A stretch of DNA of 64,000 bases from Natrinema pellirubrum DSM 15624 (GTDB taxonomy: Archaea > Halobacteriota > Halobacteria > Halobacteriales > Natrialbaceae). Both the position numbers and the translations under genes were made by a program. A model generated the notes under the pieces. That model was not told the DNA's origin. It worked only from the letters and a program-made list of their open reading frames with translations, and did no database searches. Positions 1 through 9,416 of the stretch are shown here, one piece after another (position 1 is the stretch's first letter; each line of letters starts with the position of its first letter). The stretch covers positions 186,001 to 250,000 of the forward strand of contig NC_019967.1 of the NCBI RefSeq assembly GCF_000230735.2. Reading direction: 5' to 3'.

Positions 1-1023
1 AACGACTGGGAACGTCCCGAGTGCATTCGTGATATCGGCGTACTCTTCGGGATGGCACGTCCAGTACTCCTTCGTGATCCGAGCGAGATCGTAGGCATCG
101 ACGGGGCTGATCGAACACCGATAGAGCGACGACCCACCACGACGGAGTTGTGTGAGTCGTGACTCGAGGTGTTCTTCTTTGAATTGCTCTCGCTCGGCGT
201 TGGTCAGGTCGTCAGTTTGGAACCGACCGAAGAGCCGTCCAATAGCAGGAAGGTCAGCAAGATAGGCGAGGACACTGTCGTCCGTTTTATCGAAGTGCTC
301 GATATCATCGTCGTTCACCGCGGTGATGAGGTAGTACTCGCGGATCGTGGTCGTCTCAGAGTCGATTTCACCGTTGTCAGTCGTATTCGCCGCAACGTAT
401 TTCTCGAGCAGCCGTTTCAACACGGGGCGTGAGCGAACATCAGCGTCAGCAAGTCGGTTCTGATGTGCACGGACGATCTCGTCGTCATCGACCTCGCGGC
501 TAGTGACGTAGATCTTCACTGGAAAGTCGACAGTCGAGTTGGCGAACTCCGAGAGTGACTGAACAGCCTTCGCCCACGCGTCGTCGTCCTCAAGAGCCAT
601 GTTCGCGGGCTCGACTTTCATCGCCCCAACGAGTGCGCCATCCGTTCGTTCGATGGCATGCGGGTACACTCGCTGGAGGCGAGTCAGATACCGTACCTCA
701 CTATTGTCGTCGCCGCCGTGCGTGTACTCCTTGTTCTTGATCGCCCAGCTAAGACGAGCAGCGAGCCACTCGGTGAGCCACAAATATCCGGGCTTGACCT
801 TATGGAGCAAGAACAGCAGCGTCGTAAGCATAAGTCCGAATCCCAGCACCGGGATTGTCAGTTCTGATGGGACGAACGTCGCTACAACGACCGTGACGAA
901 CGCGACTGCGAGAAACAGCATGAGTTCGCCGATCGTATAGCCCTGGAAAAAGGCCGTTGTGCCACCTAATGACTGGTGGATCTTTCGCGCATTATACTCG
1001 TGATCCTCAGTGTTCGTACTCAT
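1..1023 (-). CDS. VirB3/VirB4-like transfer protein, N-terminal part (runs off window)
   Basis: The frame is open from ATG at 1023 to the window edge (341 codons), so the C-terminus is missing. Residues about 27-75 hold two hydrophobic segments near the start, followed by a long soluble, charged region. Position directly behind a VirB6-like gene (5-bp gap) and the two N-terminal membrane segments fit the VirB3-like plus VirB4 N-terminal layout of archaeal type IV secretion loci. The ATPase motifs would lie beyond the visible part, so the VirB4 assignment is inferred from context and topology. It is the most downstream visible gene of the operon starting at 5594. Confidence 0.6.
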   Translation of the reverse strand, partial: MSTNTEDHEYNARKIHQSLGGTTAFFQGYTIGELMLFLAVAFVTVVVATFVPSELTIPVLGFGLMLTTLLFLLHKVKPGYLWLTEWLAARLSWAIKNKEYTHGGDDNSEVRYLTRLQRVYPHAIERTDGALVGAMKVEPANMALEDDDAWAKAVQSLSEFANSTVDFPVKIYVTSREVDDDEIVRAHQNRLADADVRSRPVLKRLLEKYVAANTTDNGEIDSETTTIREYYLITAVNDDDIEHFDKTDDSVLAYLADLPAIGRLFGRFQTDDLTNAEREQFKEEHLESRLTQLRRGGSSLYRCSISPVDAYDLARITKEYWTCHPEEYADITNALGTFPVV

Positions 1024-1028
1024 CAAAC

Positions 1029-2237
1029 TCACCACCTTGAGACCTTCTCTTTCGTGTTTTTGAGCCCACGCTTCGCTCGAGTCGACGCCTTCTGTGTAGC
1101 TTTGCGAGCGTCATCAGCGGCCTTATCGCGCATCCGTCCTGTCTTCGACTTCCGCAAGTTATTGTAGCGGCCGGCGTGATCCTTCGTTGAGCGAGCCGAG
1201 GATCCAAGCTTGTACGCTTTCGAGTCGCCGGTCCCGAGTGTCGTCTGGCCGCTCCTCGTTACGGGGCCGACCTGGTTATCTGCGTATCCACGGTGGACGT
1301 TTCGGGCTCCACGGACAGCTTTTCCAGAGGTCCGTTTTGCCTTTGCAGCGCCAGCTTTGGCCGCTGCAGGATTCGTTGCAGTAGCCCCTTTCTGGGCGAT
1401 CGTCCGCATCGCTGGGCTACTCCAGTAGACGGTCATGACCATCGCGATAATCGCCGCAGGGATCAGCGTCAATCCGATAAACAAGGAGAAGAGCCCTTTC
1501 ACAGAAGTCTCGAGACCACCAACCTCCCATCCAATCCGGAAGAGGATCGCTGGTGGAATCCCAGCAAGCACTAATCCAGGATAGATGCCTGAAGCACGAC
1601 GCGCCATGTTTGCCGCTGGACTAAATGGCCACACCTCCATCGACCAGAGGACACCCAATAGCGGCATAATCGGTGTTAGCACATAGAGAGCGATCCACCG
1701 GAAAGCGACGACGAACCCTGCAACGACCAAAAAGAAGTTCGATACGACGACCATTGCTAGAATAGCAAATGTTCCACCAAGAGAGGACCGAATAAGGCCA
1801 CCGAGCCCCGCAGACATTTCATCAGTTGGAGCGATCGTCATACCTACTGCGTCGAAGAACTGCAGCGGGATCGATACCAGTGGGAACCAGACGAAGGTAC
1901 CCATAAATACAAGCCCAAGCCGTCGTAGGAGCTGTTTTCGCCGGTACTCGCTCATGGAGCCCGACCGGAGACCAACGAAAGCAAAGGCGATAACTATCAT
2001 CATGATGGAAAGTGGGAGAATATATGAAAGGTATACGTCCTGGTACAAGCTCTCCCATGGCGCGTTGTCTGGGGATCCGATGACCATATATTCAGAGTCC
2101 GATTCTGGAGCAGGAACACCGACAATAGGTTCTAGAATCGCTTCATAGATATCATTGACAAGGCTGAGAAGAGCATCAGTGAAATCCTCAATGACGTTCT
2201 TAATTGCGTTCTCAACCTCCTCTTGCAACCACGCCAT
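1029..2237 (-). CDS. VirB6/TrbL-like polytopic membrane protein
   Basis: 402 aa. An N-terminal amphipathic region with a short acidic loop is followed by about six hydrophobic segments (roughly residues 70-95, 105-125, 150-175, 180-200, 215-235 and 245-275). A long basic, Lys/Arg/Ala-rich cytoplasmic tail begins near residue 280 with many KAG, RTSGK and TKEK stretches. Multiple central membrane helices with a long charged tail are typical of the VirB6/TrbL channel component of type IV secretion systems; this is a topology-based call. The ATG directly abuts the stop of the upstream lipoprotein gene, so translation is probably coupled. Confidence 0.6.
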   Translation of the reverse strand: MAWLQEEVENAIKNVIEDFTDALLSLVNDIYEAILEPIVGVPAPESDSEYMVIGSPDNAPWESLYQDVYLSYILPLSIMMIVIAFAFVGLRSGSMSEYRRKQLLRRLGLVFMGTFVWFPLVSIPLQFFDAVGMTIAPTDEMSAGLGGLIRSSLGGTFAILAMVVVSNFFLVVAGFVVAFRWIALYVLTPIMPLLGVLWSMEVWPFSPAANMARRASGIYPGLVLAGIPPAILFRIGWEVGGLETSVKGLFSLFIGLTLIPAAIIAMVMTVYWSSPAMRTIAQKGATATNPAAAKAGAAKAKRTSGKAVRGARNVHRGYADNQVGPVTRSGQTTLGTGDSKAYKLGSSARSTKDHAGRYNNLRKSKTGRMRDKAADDARKATQKASTRAKRGLKNTKEKVSRW

Positions 2238-3107
2238 CTAATTCTCACCCCCGCTAGATATGGGTTCATCAGAGCTACCATCAACGATAGTAAGCTCACA
2301 TGACTGACTATCTCCGTACTTGATTTGCTGGGTGTACGAGGGGTTTGATCCGACTTGGACATGAGCTGTGACAGTCATTGGTTCCGTACCGAGTTCATCA
2401 CAGTCTAGCGAGTGTACTGCACCATCTGTCGCATAGACAGATCCCTTAGAGTAGACTGTAGTCTTTCCCGGCGGCAAGTGTGTCTCGTGGTAGTATGACT
2501 GCGATTCCTTCGACAGTAGTCGGGCAACTGGTGAACCCTTCCACTGAAGTTCGGTGAGTAACGACGGAATCGTGCCTGTATTCTCAATAACGACCGCTGC
2601 GTACTCATCCCAGACAGGCGAATTCTTGTCCCACTCCATGTCGGGGTTCTCTACTGCCCACAGCACATCCGTAATCGTACACTCCGCCTCAAGCGTGAGT
2701 GTCGTCGTATCGACCTGCTCGCCTCCATCGAGAGCAATCAGTTCGTAGTCCCCAGTGAGGATACTGTCCTGATCGCGACCGAGAACTTCGAACGATGTCG
2801 TGGTCTCACCGCTTGCGAGACGCTGTTGGTCGAACAACTCGCCGTTCGGATCGATGAGGTTGATGAACTCTACCGACACATCATCGGTAACTTCGATCTC
2901 GAGGTTGGCATCACCCATCTCGACAGAGGTGAAGACGTCACTCCCTTCCGCACTAATTCCGTTGCCATCCGTACTGTTACTGGTGTTCGATGGGTCTGTG
3001 GACGTCCCCGACGTACAGCCAGCAAGGGCAGCTGTACTTAGACCCAAGCTGGCAAGGACTGCTCGGCGAGCGATACCGCTGTCATCTCGATTGGTGTTTT
3101 CTGTCAT
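2238..3107 (-). CDS. Tat-exported lipoprotein, function unknown
   Basis: 289 aa. The N-terminus has a twin-arginine motif (ARRAVLASLG) followed by a hydrophobic stretch and a lipobox ending ALAGC. This predicts Tat export and lipid anchoring at the outer face of the membrane. After a Ser/Thr/Asp/Asn-rich linker the mature part is beta-rich and acidic, with repeated short strands, and may be a small immunoglobulin-like domain. Its start overlaps the end of the upstream gene by 4 bp (ATGA) and its stop abuts the VirB6-like gene. It is therefore an integral part of the transfer-like operon, possibly an extracellular accessory. Confidence 0.75.
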   Translation of the reverse strand: MTENTNRDDSGIARRAVLASLGLSTAALAGCTSGTSTDPSNTSNSTDGNGISAEGSDVFTSVEMGDANLEIEVTDDVSVEFINLIDPNGELFDQQRLASGETTTSFEVLGRDQDSILTGDYELIALDGGEQVDTTTLTLEAECTITDVLWAVENPDMEWDKNSPVWDEYAAVVIENTGTIPSLLTELQWKGSPVARLLSKESQSYYHETHLPPGKTTVYSKGSVYATDGAVHSLDCDELGTEPMTVTAHVQVGSNPSYTQQIKYGDSQSCELTIVDGSSDEPISSGGEN

Positions 3108-4864
3108 GGATAGTCTCGTAGTCCAAGGACCGCACCGCCAGTCAGGTAGTCAAAGCCGTAGACAGCCAGAGCAACCGGGAGGAACCAGAGCAGCGTCACC
3201 AGAAGCAACTGAACAAGCTTCTGAAACGCGGGGTAGTTCGGGGGAACCGTCACCCGATCCTCGGCTGCTGAGTACAGCTGGTCTGCACGCCACCAGTCTG
3301 CGGGAACGTACTGGCCATCGATGAGCGACGACGACCGCTTCTCGAGTTCAAGGACAGCCATTCCACTCGCGTTCAGCGTAGCCGATTGATTGCCGATTTC
3401 GACTCGCCCAGTCGTGACCGGATCACCGGTCGTTGTCTCCGTGACGGTTGCCTGAACGAGTATTCCCGACGAGTTCGCCTCGAGAACGATCAACTCGAGA
3501 GTTGTGTCACGAACGGTTCCGTTGTCGGGGACCGAAATCGTCTCTGACTGGCCACGAACGATCCCGTGGACGGTCACCTCGTCGAAGGTGGCTGCTGGAA
3601 GCGTCTCTGATCGAACGGCGATCGATGTCGCATTCGTATAATTGTCAACCGTCGGAATGGCGATTGCACTCGAGAGGGACGGGCCAGCGTGTTTGCTCCC
3701 CCACGCCTCTTCGATCACTAACGGCGGCTCAGCATCCTCTGTTGCCTTGCTCGGCATATCCGGCCGTTTCTGCGTGGGGATAGCGTGGAGCTGTGCTGGA
3801 CGAACAGACGAATTCGTCCGAGTCGTCTCTGTTTCCGTCCGAGACACCATCGTCTGCCAGCCATCTACTCCCGCCGAATAGAACCGCCAGTTTCCACGCA
3901 AGCGCGCATCACTGCCAACATCGATTGCAGCCCACCGAGTTCCAGGGTGGATGACGACACCAGTGTGTGTTGGATCGTTTTCGAACGTAACGCGCTTCCC
4001 GCCTCTGTCGTCAATCTGCGAGACAACTGCATGGCGTGAATCAGTTGCTGTTACCTGTTCTGTTGGATAGTCGACCTCTGTCTCCCACGAACCCTCACAG
4101 GAGCCGATCGTGCTATTGTAGTCAGTGCACGTCCGGGTTTCATGCCGAAGGCGAGCGGTAACTGTCGCTTCAACGGTCAGATTCTGCGCTCCCGATAGTC
4201 TCCTGTACTCGAGCGTGGAGCGATGGCCATGATCAGCATCGAGTGTCCAGCTCTCTGTCTGTAGGACAACCGTGTCAACGGCAGTGTCTGCAATCGACCA
4301 ATAATGGCGAACCGAGCCGCTCGTGTCATCGTCTGGGACACGGACCCGGTAATCGGCGATCGCAAGGACCTCGCCGTCTGGCGTGATGTACCGCGTCGAG
4401 GTGTTCCCCGAGTGCAGCACCGTCGACGGCTGGACTGCAACGATGCTCGTGTATGCATCCCGAATGTAGAGCCCATCCTCGAGGTGTGCCCGTTCGGGAT
4501 AGACAGAGGTTTTCTCGCCGCCAGGATCAAAGTCCTGGAGATCACCGCTGTTCCACCTCTCGACGTCTTCGATTGGCTTCTCGAACGGGACGTCTGTCGA
4601 CCCTGCAAGCCGGGTCGAAAACTCTGGTGCAGAGGAAACCGTCTCTTCGAACTCGTCACTCGAGCGGTTTTGCTGATCGAGGTCGTCCGACCATAACAGT
4701 GGGAACCGTGTCTCGTTCACGCCGTAATCTGGCCCATCCGCAGGAATCGATGTGTCCGAACTTGGATTCGGCTCGGCAACAGCGACACCGACCGCCAAGA
4801 ACACAGCGCCTCCGCTTGCGACGAGAAGCATGAGGGCGGCGTTGATCGCACGTGGTGTGGTCAT
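3104..4864 (-). CDS. Large secreted, C-terminally membrane-anchored protein of the transfer-like operon
   Basis: 586 aa. An N-terminal hydrophobic signal segment (about residues 9-30, ending near VAVAEP) is followed by a long acidic Ser/Thr/Asp-rich ectodomain and a strong C-terminal hydrophobic stretch (about residues 548-575) with a short tail. This predicts a surface protein anchored from its C-terminus. The region around residues 200-260 has a Cys pair (TCTDYNSTIGSC) that could form a disulfide. No catalytic motif was recognised. It lies 36 bp downstream of the pilin-like gene and overlaps the lipoprotein gene by 4 bp. A surface adhesin or mating-pair role is inferred only from context. 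Confidence 0.7.
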   Translation of the reverse strand: MTTPRAINAALMLLVASGGAVFLAVGVAVAEPNPSSDTSIPADGPDYGVNETRFPLLWSDDLDQQNRSSDEFEETVSSAPEFSTRLAGSTDVPFEKPIEDVERWNSGDLQDFDPGGEKTSVYPERAHLEDGLYIRDAYTSIVAVQPSTVLHSGNTSTRYITPDGEVLAIADYRVRVPDDDTSGSVRHYWSIADTAVDTVVLQTESWTLDADHGHRSTLEYRRLSGAQNLTVEATVTARLRHETRTCTDYNSTIGSCEGSWETEVDYPTEQVTATDSRHAVVSQIDDRGGKRVTFENDPTHTGVVIHPGTRWAAIDVGSDARLRGNWRFYSAGVDGWQTMVSRTETETTRTNSSVRPAQLHAIPTQKRPDMPSKATEDAEPPLVIEEAWGSKHAGPSLSSAIAIPTVDNYTNATSIAVRSETLPAATFDEVTVHGIVRGQSETISVPDNGTVRDTTLELIVLEANSSGILVQATVTETTTGDPVTTGRVEIGNQSATLNASGMAVLELEKRSSSLIDGQYVPADWWRADQLYSAAEDRVTVPPNYPAFQKLVQLLLVTLLWFLPVALAVYGFDYLTGGAVLGLRDYP

Positions 4865-4900
4865 TGGGATTCAGGCAATCGCAGGCTCTGCTCTGGTGGG

Positions 4901-5356
4901 TCAGAACGGTTTGACACAGTCTGAGAAGCCGAATCCCATCTGACTTCCAACCTTGTCAATCAGTTCAGGTGAGATCAGCGCGAGGACGATGATCCCGAAC
5001 CCAATACCCGACATCACGAGTCTCTCTTTGGCCTGATTCTTCTTTTCGGGATTCCCACCGGCACGCATGTACGAGAGGCCAGCTCGACCGACGTAGAATC
5101 CCGTTGCTGGAAGACCGAGACCAGCAACAGCTCCGAAGACGATGCCAATGCCGGTCTCGACACCGGTTCCACAGTAGACGTCACCCACATTCGACTGGGC
5201 AGCTGCTGATCCGGAAGCGAGGGCGATGAAGGCCAGCCAGACTGTGAGTGAGGTCACTGCCGGCACGACTCGCCTACACGCTTGTCGGAACCCAGCCAGC
5301 AAATCAGGGCATTCAGTCGACGCATCTGGCGACTTACGCGGTGAATTGGTAGTCAT
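4901..5356 (-). CDS. VirB2/TrbC-like pilin candidate
   Basis: 151 aa from ATG 5356 (MTTNSPRK). Longer in-frame starts exist up to 5434 but lie inside the upstream gene. The order is a basic N-terminus, a hydrophobic signal ending ASGSAAAQS, a short extracellular stretch with one Cys, a Gly-rich hydrophobic segment (IGIVFGAVAGLGLPATG), a basic loop (GNPEKKNQAKER) and a second hydrophobic segment (SGIGFGIIVLALI). Signal peptide plus two helices with a basic cytoplasmic loop is the layout of VirB2/TrbC pilins. The family call rests on topology and on the neighbouring VirB6-like gene. It overlaps the 86-aa gene upstream by 23 bp. Confidence 0.55.
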   Translation of the reverse strand: MTTNSPRKSPDASTECPDLLAGFRQACRRVVPAVTSLTVWLAFIALASGSAAAQSNVGDVYCGTGVETGIGIVFGAVAGLGLPATGFYVGRAGLSYMRAGGNPEKKNQAKERLVMSGIGFGIIVLALISPELIDKVGSQMGFGFSDCVKPF

Positions 5357-5594
5357 TGGTGGAATGGTCTGCATGGAATGTTTCGAACAGCGCCTCGAGA
5401 GCCATACTAACGGGGGCCGCTTCAGTTCGGTCACTCACCTCACCTCGAGGGCTCCGAGAGCGAGTCTCGTCGAAGGGCGTCTGCTCGACCAGTCCGTCTT
5501 GGGACCTAGTAGGCGGATGTGGCTCGGGTTGCGGGAGGACTGATACTGCGTCGATCAGTTGGACCAAGCCACTCATAGTGTCTGTATTTTGCAT
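5334..5594 (-). CDS. Small acidic protein, first gene of the transfer-like operon
   Basis: 86 aa, acidic and Pro/Ser/Glu-rich, with no membrane segment or recognisable motif. It starts MQNTDTMSG; an alternative ATG lies at 5576. Support for a real gene comes from position: an archaeal TATA box lies about 50 bp upstream of the ATG and the 3' end overlaps the start of the pilin-like gene. The function is unknown. It could be a cytoplasmic regulator or accessory of the secretion operon, or a chance open frame in the leader. Confidence 0.45.
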   Translation of the reverse strand: MQNTDTMSGLVQLIDAVSVLPQPEPHPPTRSQDGLVEQTPFDETRSRSPRGEVSDRTEAAPVSMALEALFETFHADHSTNDYQFTA

Positions 5595-5643
5595 GGTTCA
5601 TTCACCATGGGAGTTGAACACACAGAACACTTATTGAATATAC

Positions 5644-5651
5644 TATATAAA
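5644..5651 (-). promoter_or_regulatory. TATA box of the transfer-like operon
   Basis: Reading the minus strand, TTTATATA lies in an AT-rich stretch. Transcription starting about 27 bp downstream would give a leader of roughly 27 nt before the ATG at 5594. No other comparable box lies upstream of the five co-directional genes that follow. Confidence 0.5.
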
Positions 5652-6045
5652 AATTTCCGGTGGAACTTACTAATGGAGTGAGTTTCAATCCTCAAAACCC
5701 GCTACCACGCTCAAGACTTCTCCTCCCCTCGACGAAGGCATCGCTATCGAGCGCTATAGCGAGTTCCGCATCGAAGATCTCTCCCGACAGCGACCCATTC
5801 GAACACGCAATCGATCAGGCTGTGTCTCAAACACGTCTAGAGTAGCAGGGTCTTTGGTTTCTTGATTGTCAAAAACGAGCGCAATCTCTCGGTGAACACG
5901 GAGTCCGTGCGCTACACGATCCAGAAAGTCGAAACCGAACCACAGACAGCGGTGATCGTCACGCTGCCCGCCGAGTTCAAGTGCGCCAATGCATGACCTT
6001 CACTGTGTGTTAGCGTGTGAAATATGCCAACTTTCTCGCGTACGG
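5652..6045. other. Intergenic region with a possible gene remnant
   Basis: There is no convincing complete gene. A plus-strand frame at about 5868-5996 has protein-like composition (it contains YTIQKVETEP and IVTLPAEFK) but lacks a proper start, so it may be the tail of a decayed gene. The rest shows no recognisable motif. Confidence 0.3.
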
Positions 6046-7409
6046 TTAATCTGAATGGAGCTTTTGTCCATCTGTCTCGAGAGCATACTCCTCTGCAAGA
6101 TCAACAACATCGTAGACATGAATCCCGGACTTGAACCACAGCACCTGATCGCTCACCTTCTCGATATCGGTCGCCGAACACTCGAGTCGATCAGAAACCG
6201 CGATCAAGAGATTGTCAAGCTCGGCGGCCTCGATCTTCGCGAGCTTCTCCTTGAGGTACTCGGGCGTCCAGAAGCCCACGATCTCGAGAATCGCCCGTCG
6301 CCCGTCTGGATGCTCAACTGCGAAGTCGGGGATCATCACCTCGGCACCCAAATCCAGCACGTCGTCCTCGCGACGTAACTCCCAGTCGGTGGTCGCCCGT
6401 TCCCACTTCTGGGCCAGTGTTCGTTCAAGATCGCTGTCGAACTCGTCCTGGGCGCTGTAGTGAGAGGACAATCCATCGGTCTGGTCGAGTTTAAACGTCA
6501 GTGATTCATTGTTTGTCGATCCTCCGTCCCCATCGAGGACTTCTGCCGTCATCTCCCAGCGGTCACACAGCGGCAGTGCTGGCAGGAAATTCGCCATCCG
6601 AATACCGTACTTCCGGGATTTCGAGAACAACGACGCAGGCCCATCCAGAATTGCCTCGTAGCCTGCAGCGATATCTGTCGACTCGACCCGCTCGCCGGTT
6701 TCATCGATTGGATAGATCCGGTGCATCAACCCGAACAACTTGACGTAGCTGAACACCGTGTTGAAGTGGTCCCACACACGGATCCGCATCTGAGTTGCGT
6801 CGTACAGGACCGCCTGAGCCAGCGCGAGGTTGTACCGCGTGAGAAGCCAGTCAACGCTGATCGTGTCCTCAGCGTATGTCTCCTCGCTATCCCCGGTCAG
6901 GCGGGTCGTTGACGAACGGCCCTCATCGGTGTATTCGTCAACGCACAGATCGCCAAATCGCACCAGCAGCTTGTTGTCCTCGAGATCGGCGTACATCCCT
7001 CGGTAACACTCTTCGAGACTAAGTCCAAGCTGGTCAGCGACGACACTGTAGACCTCGAGGCGCTGAGTGTCATCTCCAAGGGTGGGCTGTCGGACGATCG
7101 GATACGACTCGTTGGCTTTCGCGAACAACGCCTGACGGATTTCCTGAGGATCAGCCGCAGCCACCGTCTCGAACTCGCACTCATCCGTAAGGAGCTTCGC
7201 CAGCCCTTGGACGATCTTGTAGTCGGTATCGTCGATCGTCAGTTGGTCGATCGTCTCCTCGAGGTCACCTTTGGGTTCACCTATGTGGTCTTCGAAGATG
7301 TCGATGAGTTGCTGAGCCGTCTCTCGGTATCGAGACTCGGCAGGGCCGTAAACAGTGGCTCAACAGATCCGTTTCGCGTGCGCGAGCGAGCGAGATCAGC
7401 TGTCAGCAT
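6046..7409 (-). pseudogene. Bax1-like DUF790 nuclease, copy 1, frameshifted near its 5' end
   Basis: Partner of archaeal XPB: family members (DUF790, PD-(D/E)xK-type nucleases) pair with the XPB helicase in nucleotide excision repair. The ATG at 7409 overlaps the helicase stop by 14 bp, exactly as in copy 2 (46559). The first 20 codons read as in copy 2 up to EPLF, then the frame is lost near 7350 in a TTT run. The other frame continues with YRETAQ and stays open through the C-terminus, so a single missing base explains it. The nuclease core PDFAVEHPDGRRAILEIVGF is present. A shorter product from ATG 7164 (372 aa) would lack about 80 N-terminal residues. The indel may be real or a homopolymer sequencing error. 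Confidence 0.8.
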
Positions 7410-8808
7410 CGGTTCCTACCCCTTGGCGACGGTGTTGAGAGACATACGTTTCCTTGGTATTGGCCGCGATGATCTCGTAGAGGCGTGCTGGCTGGCGGTC
7501 GTCAGTCGGGCGAAGGATCCGCCCAAGCCGCTGGGCGTACTGGCGTTTCGAGGCACTTCCCGAGAGGATGATCCCGACGTTCGCCGCCGGTACGTCGATA
7601 CCCTCGTCGAGGACCTGTGAGGTCACGAGCATCGAGTACTCCCCGGTCCGGAATCTGTCGAGAAGGTCTGTGCGTTCCTCGGTAGCCGTTTGGTGAGTAA
7701 TACACGGGATGATGAACTCCTGGGAAATCTCGTAGGCGAAGTCATTATTCGCTGTGAAGATGATCGTCCGGTCGTCGTAGTGGCGTTTCAGGAGGTTATC
7801 CAGGGTTTCGAGCTTTTTCTCAGCAGTTCGAGCGATCTCTTCGGCCCGCTGTTTGGCGACTAGGGCTCGTCGCCCCTGTGGATCGTAGGAACTGCGCTTG
7901 AGGAACTCTTGGTAGCCCCGTTCCTTCCAGATGTCGAAGTCGTGGGAGTCGACGTAGTCGCGATATAGCTGGTATTCCTCTTCGTACTGATTGCGCTCGT
8001 CGGTGGTGAGCTCAACCTCGAGGTGAATCGTCTCGTAATCGCTGAGGTACTCGCCGGTGAGTTCGTCGACATCTTCCTTGTAGACGACGGGACCAAGTAA
8101 CTCGTCGAGGACCTCGTGTTGGTCGTCAGCTCGTTCGTAGGTGGCAGTCAATCCGAGCCGATAGGGCGCGATCGTCATCTCGGGAATCTGCTGGTAGGTC
8201 GGGGCAGGCAAGTGATGGACCTCGTCGACGACCAGCAGACCGAACCGGTCGCCGTACTCGTTGATGTACCGATAGGCGGAATCGTAGGTCGTCACCGTCA
8301 CGTCCGTGATCGTGTGGCTTCCCCCACCAAGAACGCCAACGTCGTCGGGAAGTTGGTCTCCGAAGGCGTTGGTGAGCGTCGCATGCCACTGGTTGAGCAG
8401 ATCGATTGTGGGGACAACCACGAGCGTACTGACGTCAGCGTCGGCGATCGCCTGGATCGCGAGGAAAGTTTTCCCACTGCCGGTCGGGAGGACGACACTC
8501 CCCCGGCGGTCGTGATCGATCCAGGCCTCGAGGGCGGCTTGCTGGTAGCCTCGAGGTTCGATCGCGACGGCAGGTGAGAGGGCAAGGTCACTGTAGGCTC
8601 TGGCATCGTCTTCAAGGGGTTCGCTAGCCATCGTGGCCTGTGCGAGAGTCTGCTGGTCGCGACTGGAGGGAGTTGCCCACTGATGGAGGTCGTGATAGCG
8701 ATAGGCTTGCGCTCGATACTCATCGACGCGGTCATCCCACTCTGCGTAGGGAGCACTGTCGGGGGCGTCCTCGAGTAGCAGCGTTCCATCATCGAACGTC
8801 AGGCGCAT
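7396..8808 (-). CDS. Archaeal XPB/Rad25 superfamily 2 DNA helicase, copy 1
   Basis: 470 aa. A short N-terminal damage-recognition-like part is followed by two RecA folds. Walker A LPTGSGKT is at residues 107-114, DEVH at 195-198, motif III LTATYER near 220, and the C-terminal motifs include LDEGIDVPAAN and QRLGRILRPT. The length fits compact archaeal XPB proteins. It would open DNA around lesions together with the Bax1-type nuclease encoded immediately downstream. It is a diverged paralogue of the gene at 45160 (that copy has DEEH instead of DEVH), so this is not a recent duplication. A CcbP-family gene precedes it on the same strand. Confidence 0.9.
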   Translation of the reverse strand: MRLTFDDGTLLLEDAPDSAPYAEWDDRVDEYRAQAYRYHDLHQWATPSSRDQQTLAQATMASEPLEDDARAYSDLALSPAVAIEPRGYQQAALEAWIDHDRRGSVVLPTGSGKTFLAIQAIADADVSTLVVVPTIDLLNQWHATLTNAFGDQLPDDVGVLGGGSHTITDVTVTTYDSAYRYINEYGDRFGLLVVDEVHHLPAPTYQQIPEMTIAPYRLGLTATYERADDQHEVLDELLGPVVYKEDVDELTGEYLSDYETIHLEVELTTDERNQYEEEYQLYRDYVDSHDFDIWKERGYQEFLKRSSYDPQGRRALVAKQRAEEIARTAEKKLETLDNLLKRHYDDRTIIFTANNDFAYEISQEFIIPCITHQTATEERTDLLDRFRTGEYSMLVTSQVLDEGIDVPAANVGIILSGSASKRQYAQRLGRILRPTDDRQPARLYEIIAANTKETYVSQHRRQGVGTDADS

Positions 8809-9065
8809 GCAACTACAAACGTCTACGACCGACGCCGTACTTGGGTTTGCTGGCTATCGCTCGACGATATTCGACCGCCGGGCGTGCTATGAAGGCGTTC
8901 ACCAAGATGACTCAAGAAGCGTTCTGAGAGTTGGTGGTTATTCAACTACACTGAAACAAACGAGCGAGTTCGAGATGGCTTTGCGACGCGAGACCCTCAT
9001 TACCGAGACGTGGTACTCCCTGTGAGTAAGGCTTGCTGAGGCAGTACAACTTTTTTCATCACTCG

Positions 9066-9416
9066 TTATCGGTTGAGCCAGTAGTGCCAGTCGGCGACTG
9101 CCTGTTCAGTATCATCGCTGGCTTCGAGAGGTTCGAGTTGTTTCAGTGGGACTCCGAGTTCTCTGTCGTTCCACTCGATGGTTACGAACTGCTGACGGAG
9201 CGACGGCTCTACCGAGGGCATCCCGAGCACGCTCACTGTTTCGCCTTCCTTTAGCGGAGATACCTCGTGCTCTTCGATACACTGCGCTTCAAAGGGAAAG
9301 TCCATGGTCTCCTCCAGATAGGTTATCCAGCCCACGGCCTGCTCGCCTTGAGTGTAGGCATCGACGATTATCTCCATCTTGATGCGTTCCTCACGCTCTT
9401 CGTCTCTATCTGCCAT
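9066..9416 (-). CDS. CcbP-type small acidic calcium-binding-like protein, copy 1
   Basis: 116 aa from ATG 9416 (MADRDEEREERIKM). A longer in-frame start at 9485 adds sequence absent from the paralogue at 44641. The core is rich in Glu/Asp, with blocks such as MDFPFEAQC, PLKEGETV, FVTIEWNDRELGVPL and DWHYWLNR. This matches my recollection of the calcium-binding CcbP family, known from cyanobacteria and widespread in archaea; that assignment is by eye. It lies upstream of xpb on the same strand in both copies of the module, with about 250 bp between them, so joint transcription is uncertain. Confidence 0.65.
   Translation of the reverse strand: MADRDEEREERIKMEIIVDAYTQGEQAVGWITYLEETMDFPFEAQCIEEHEVSPLKEGETVSVLGMPSVEPSLRQQFVTIEWNDRELGVPLKQLEPLEASDDTEQAVADWHYWLNR

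Noticed and set aside
8807-9025. 72-codon plus-strand frame between CcbP and XPB copy 1
   Set aside because: No equivalent exists in the second module and composition is ambiguous; treated as intergenic.
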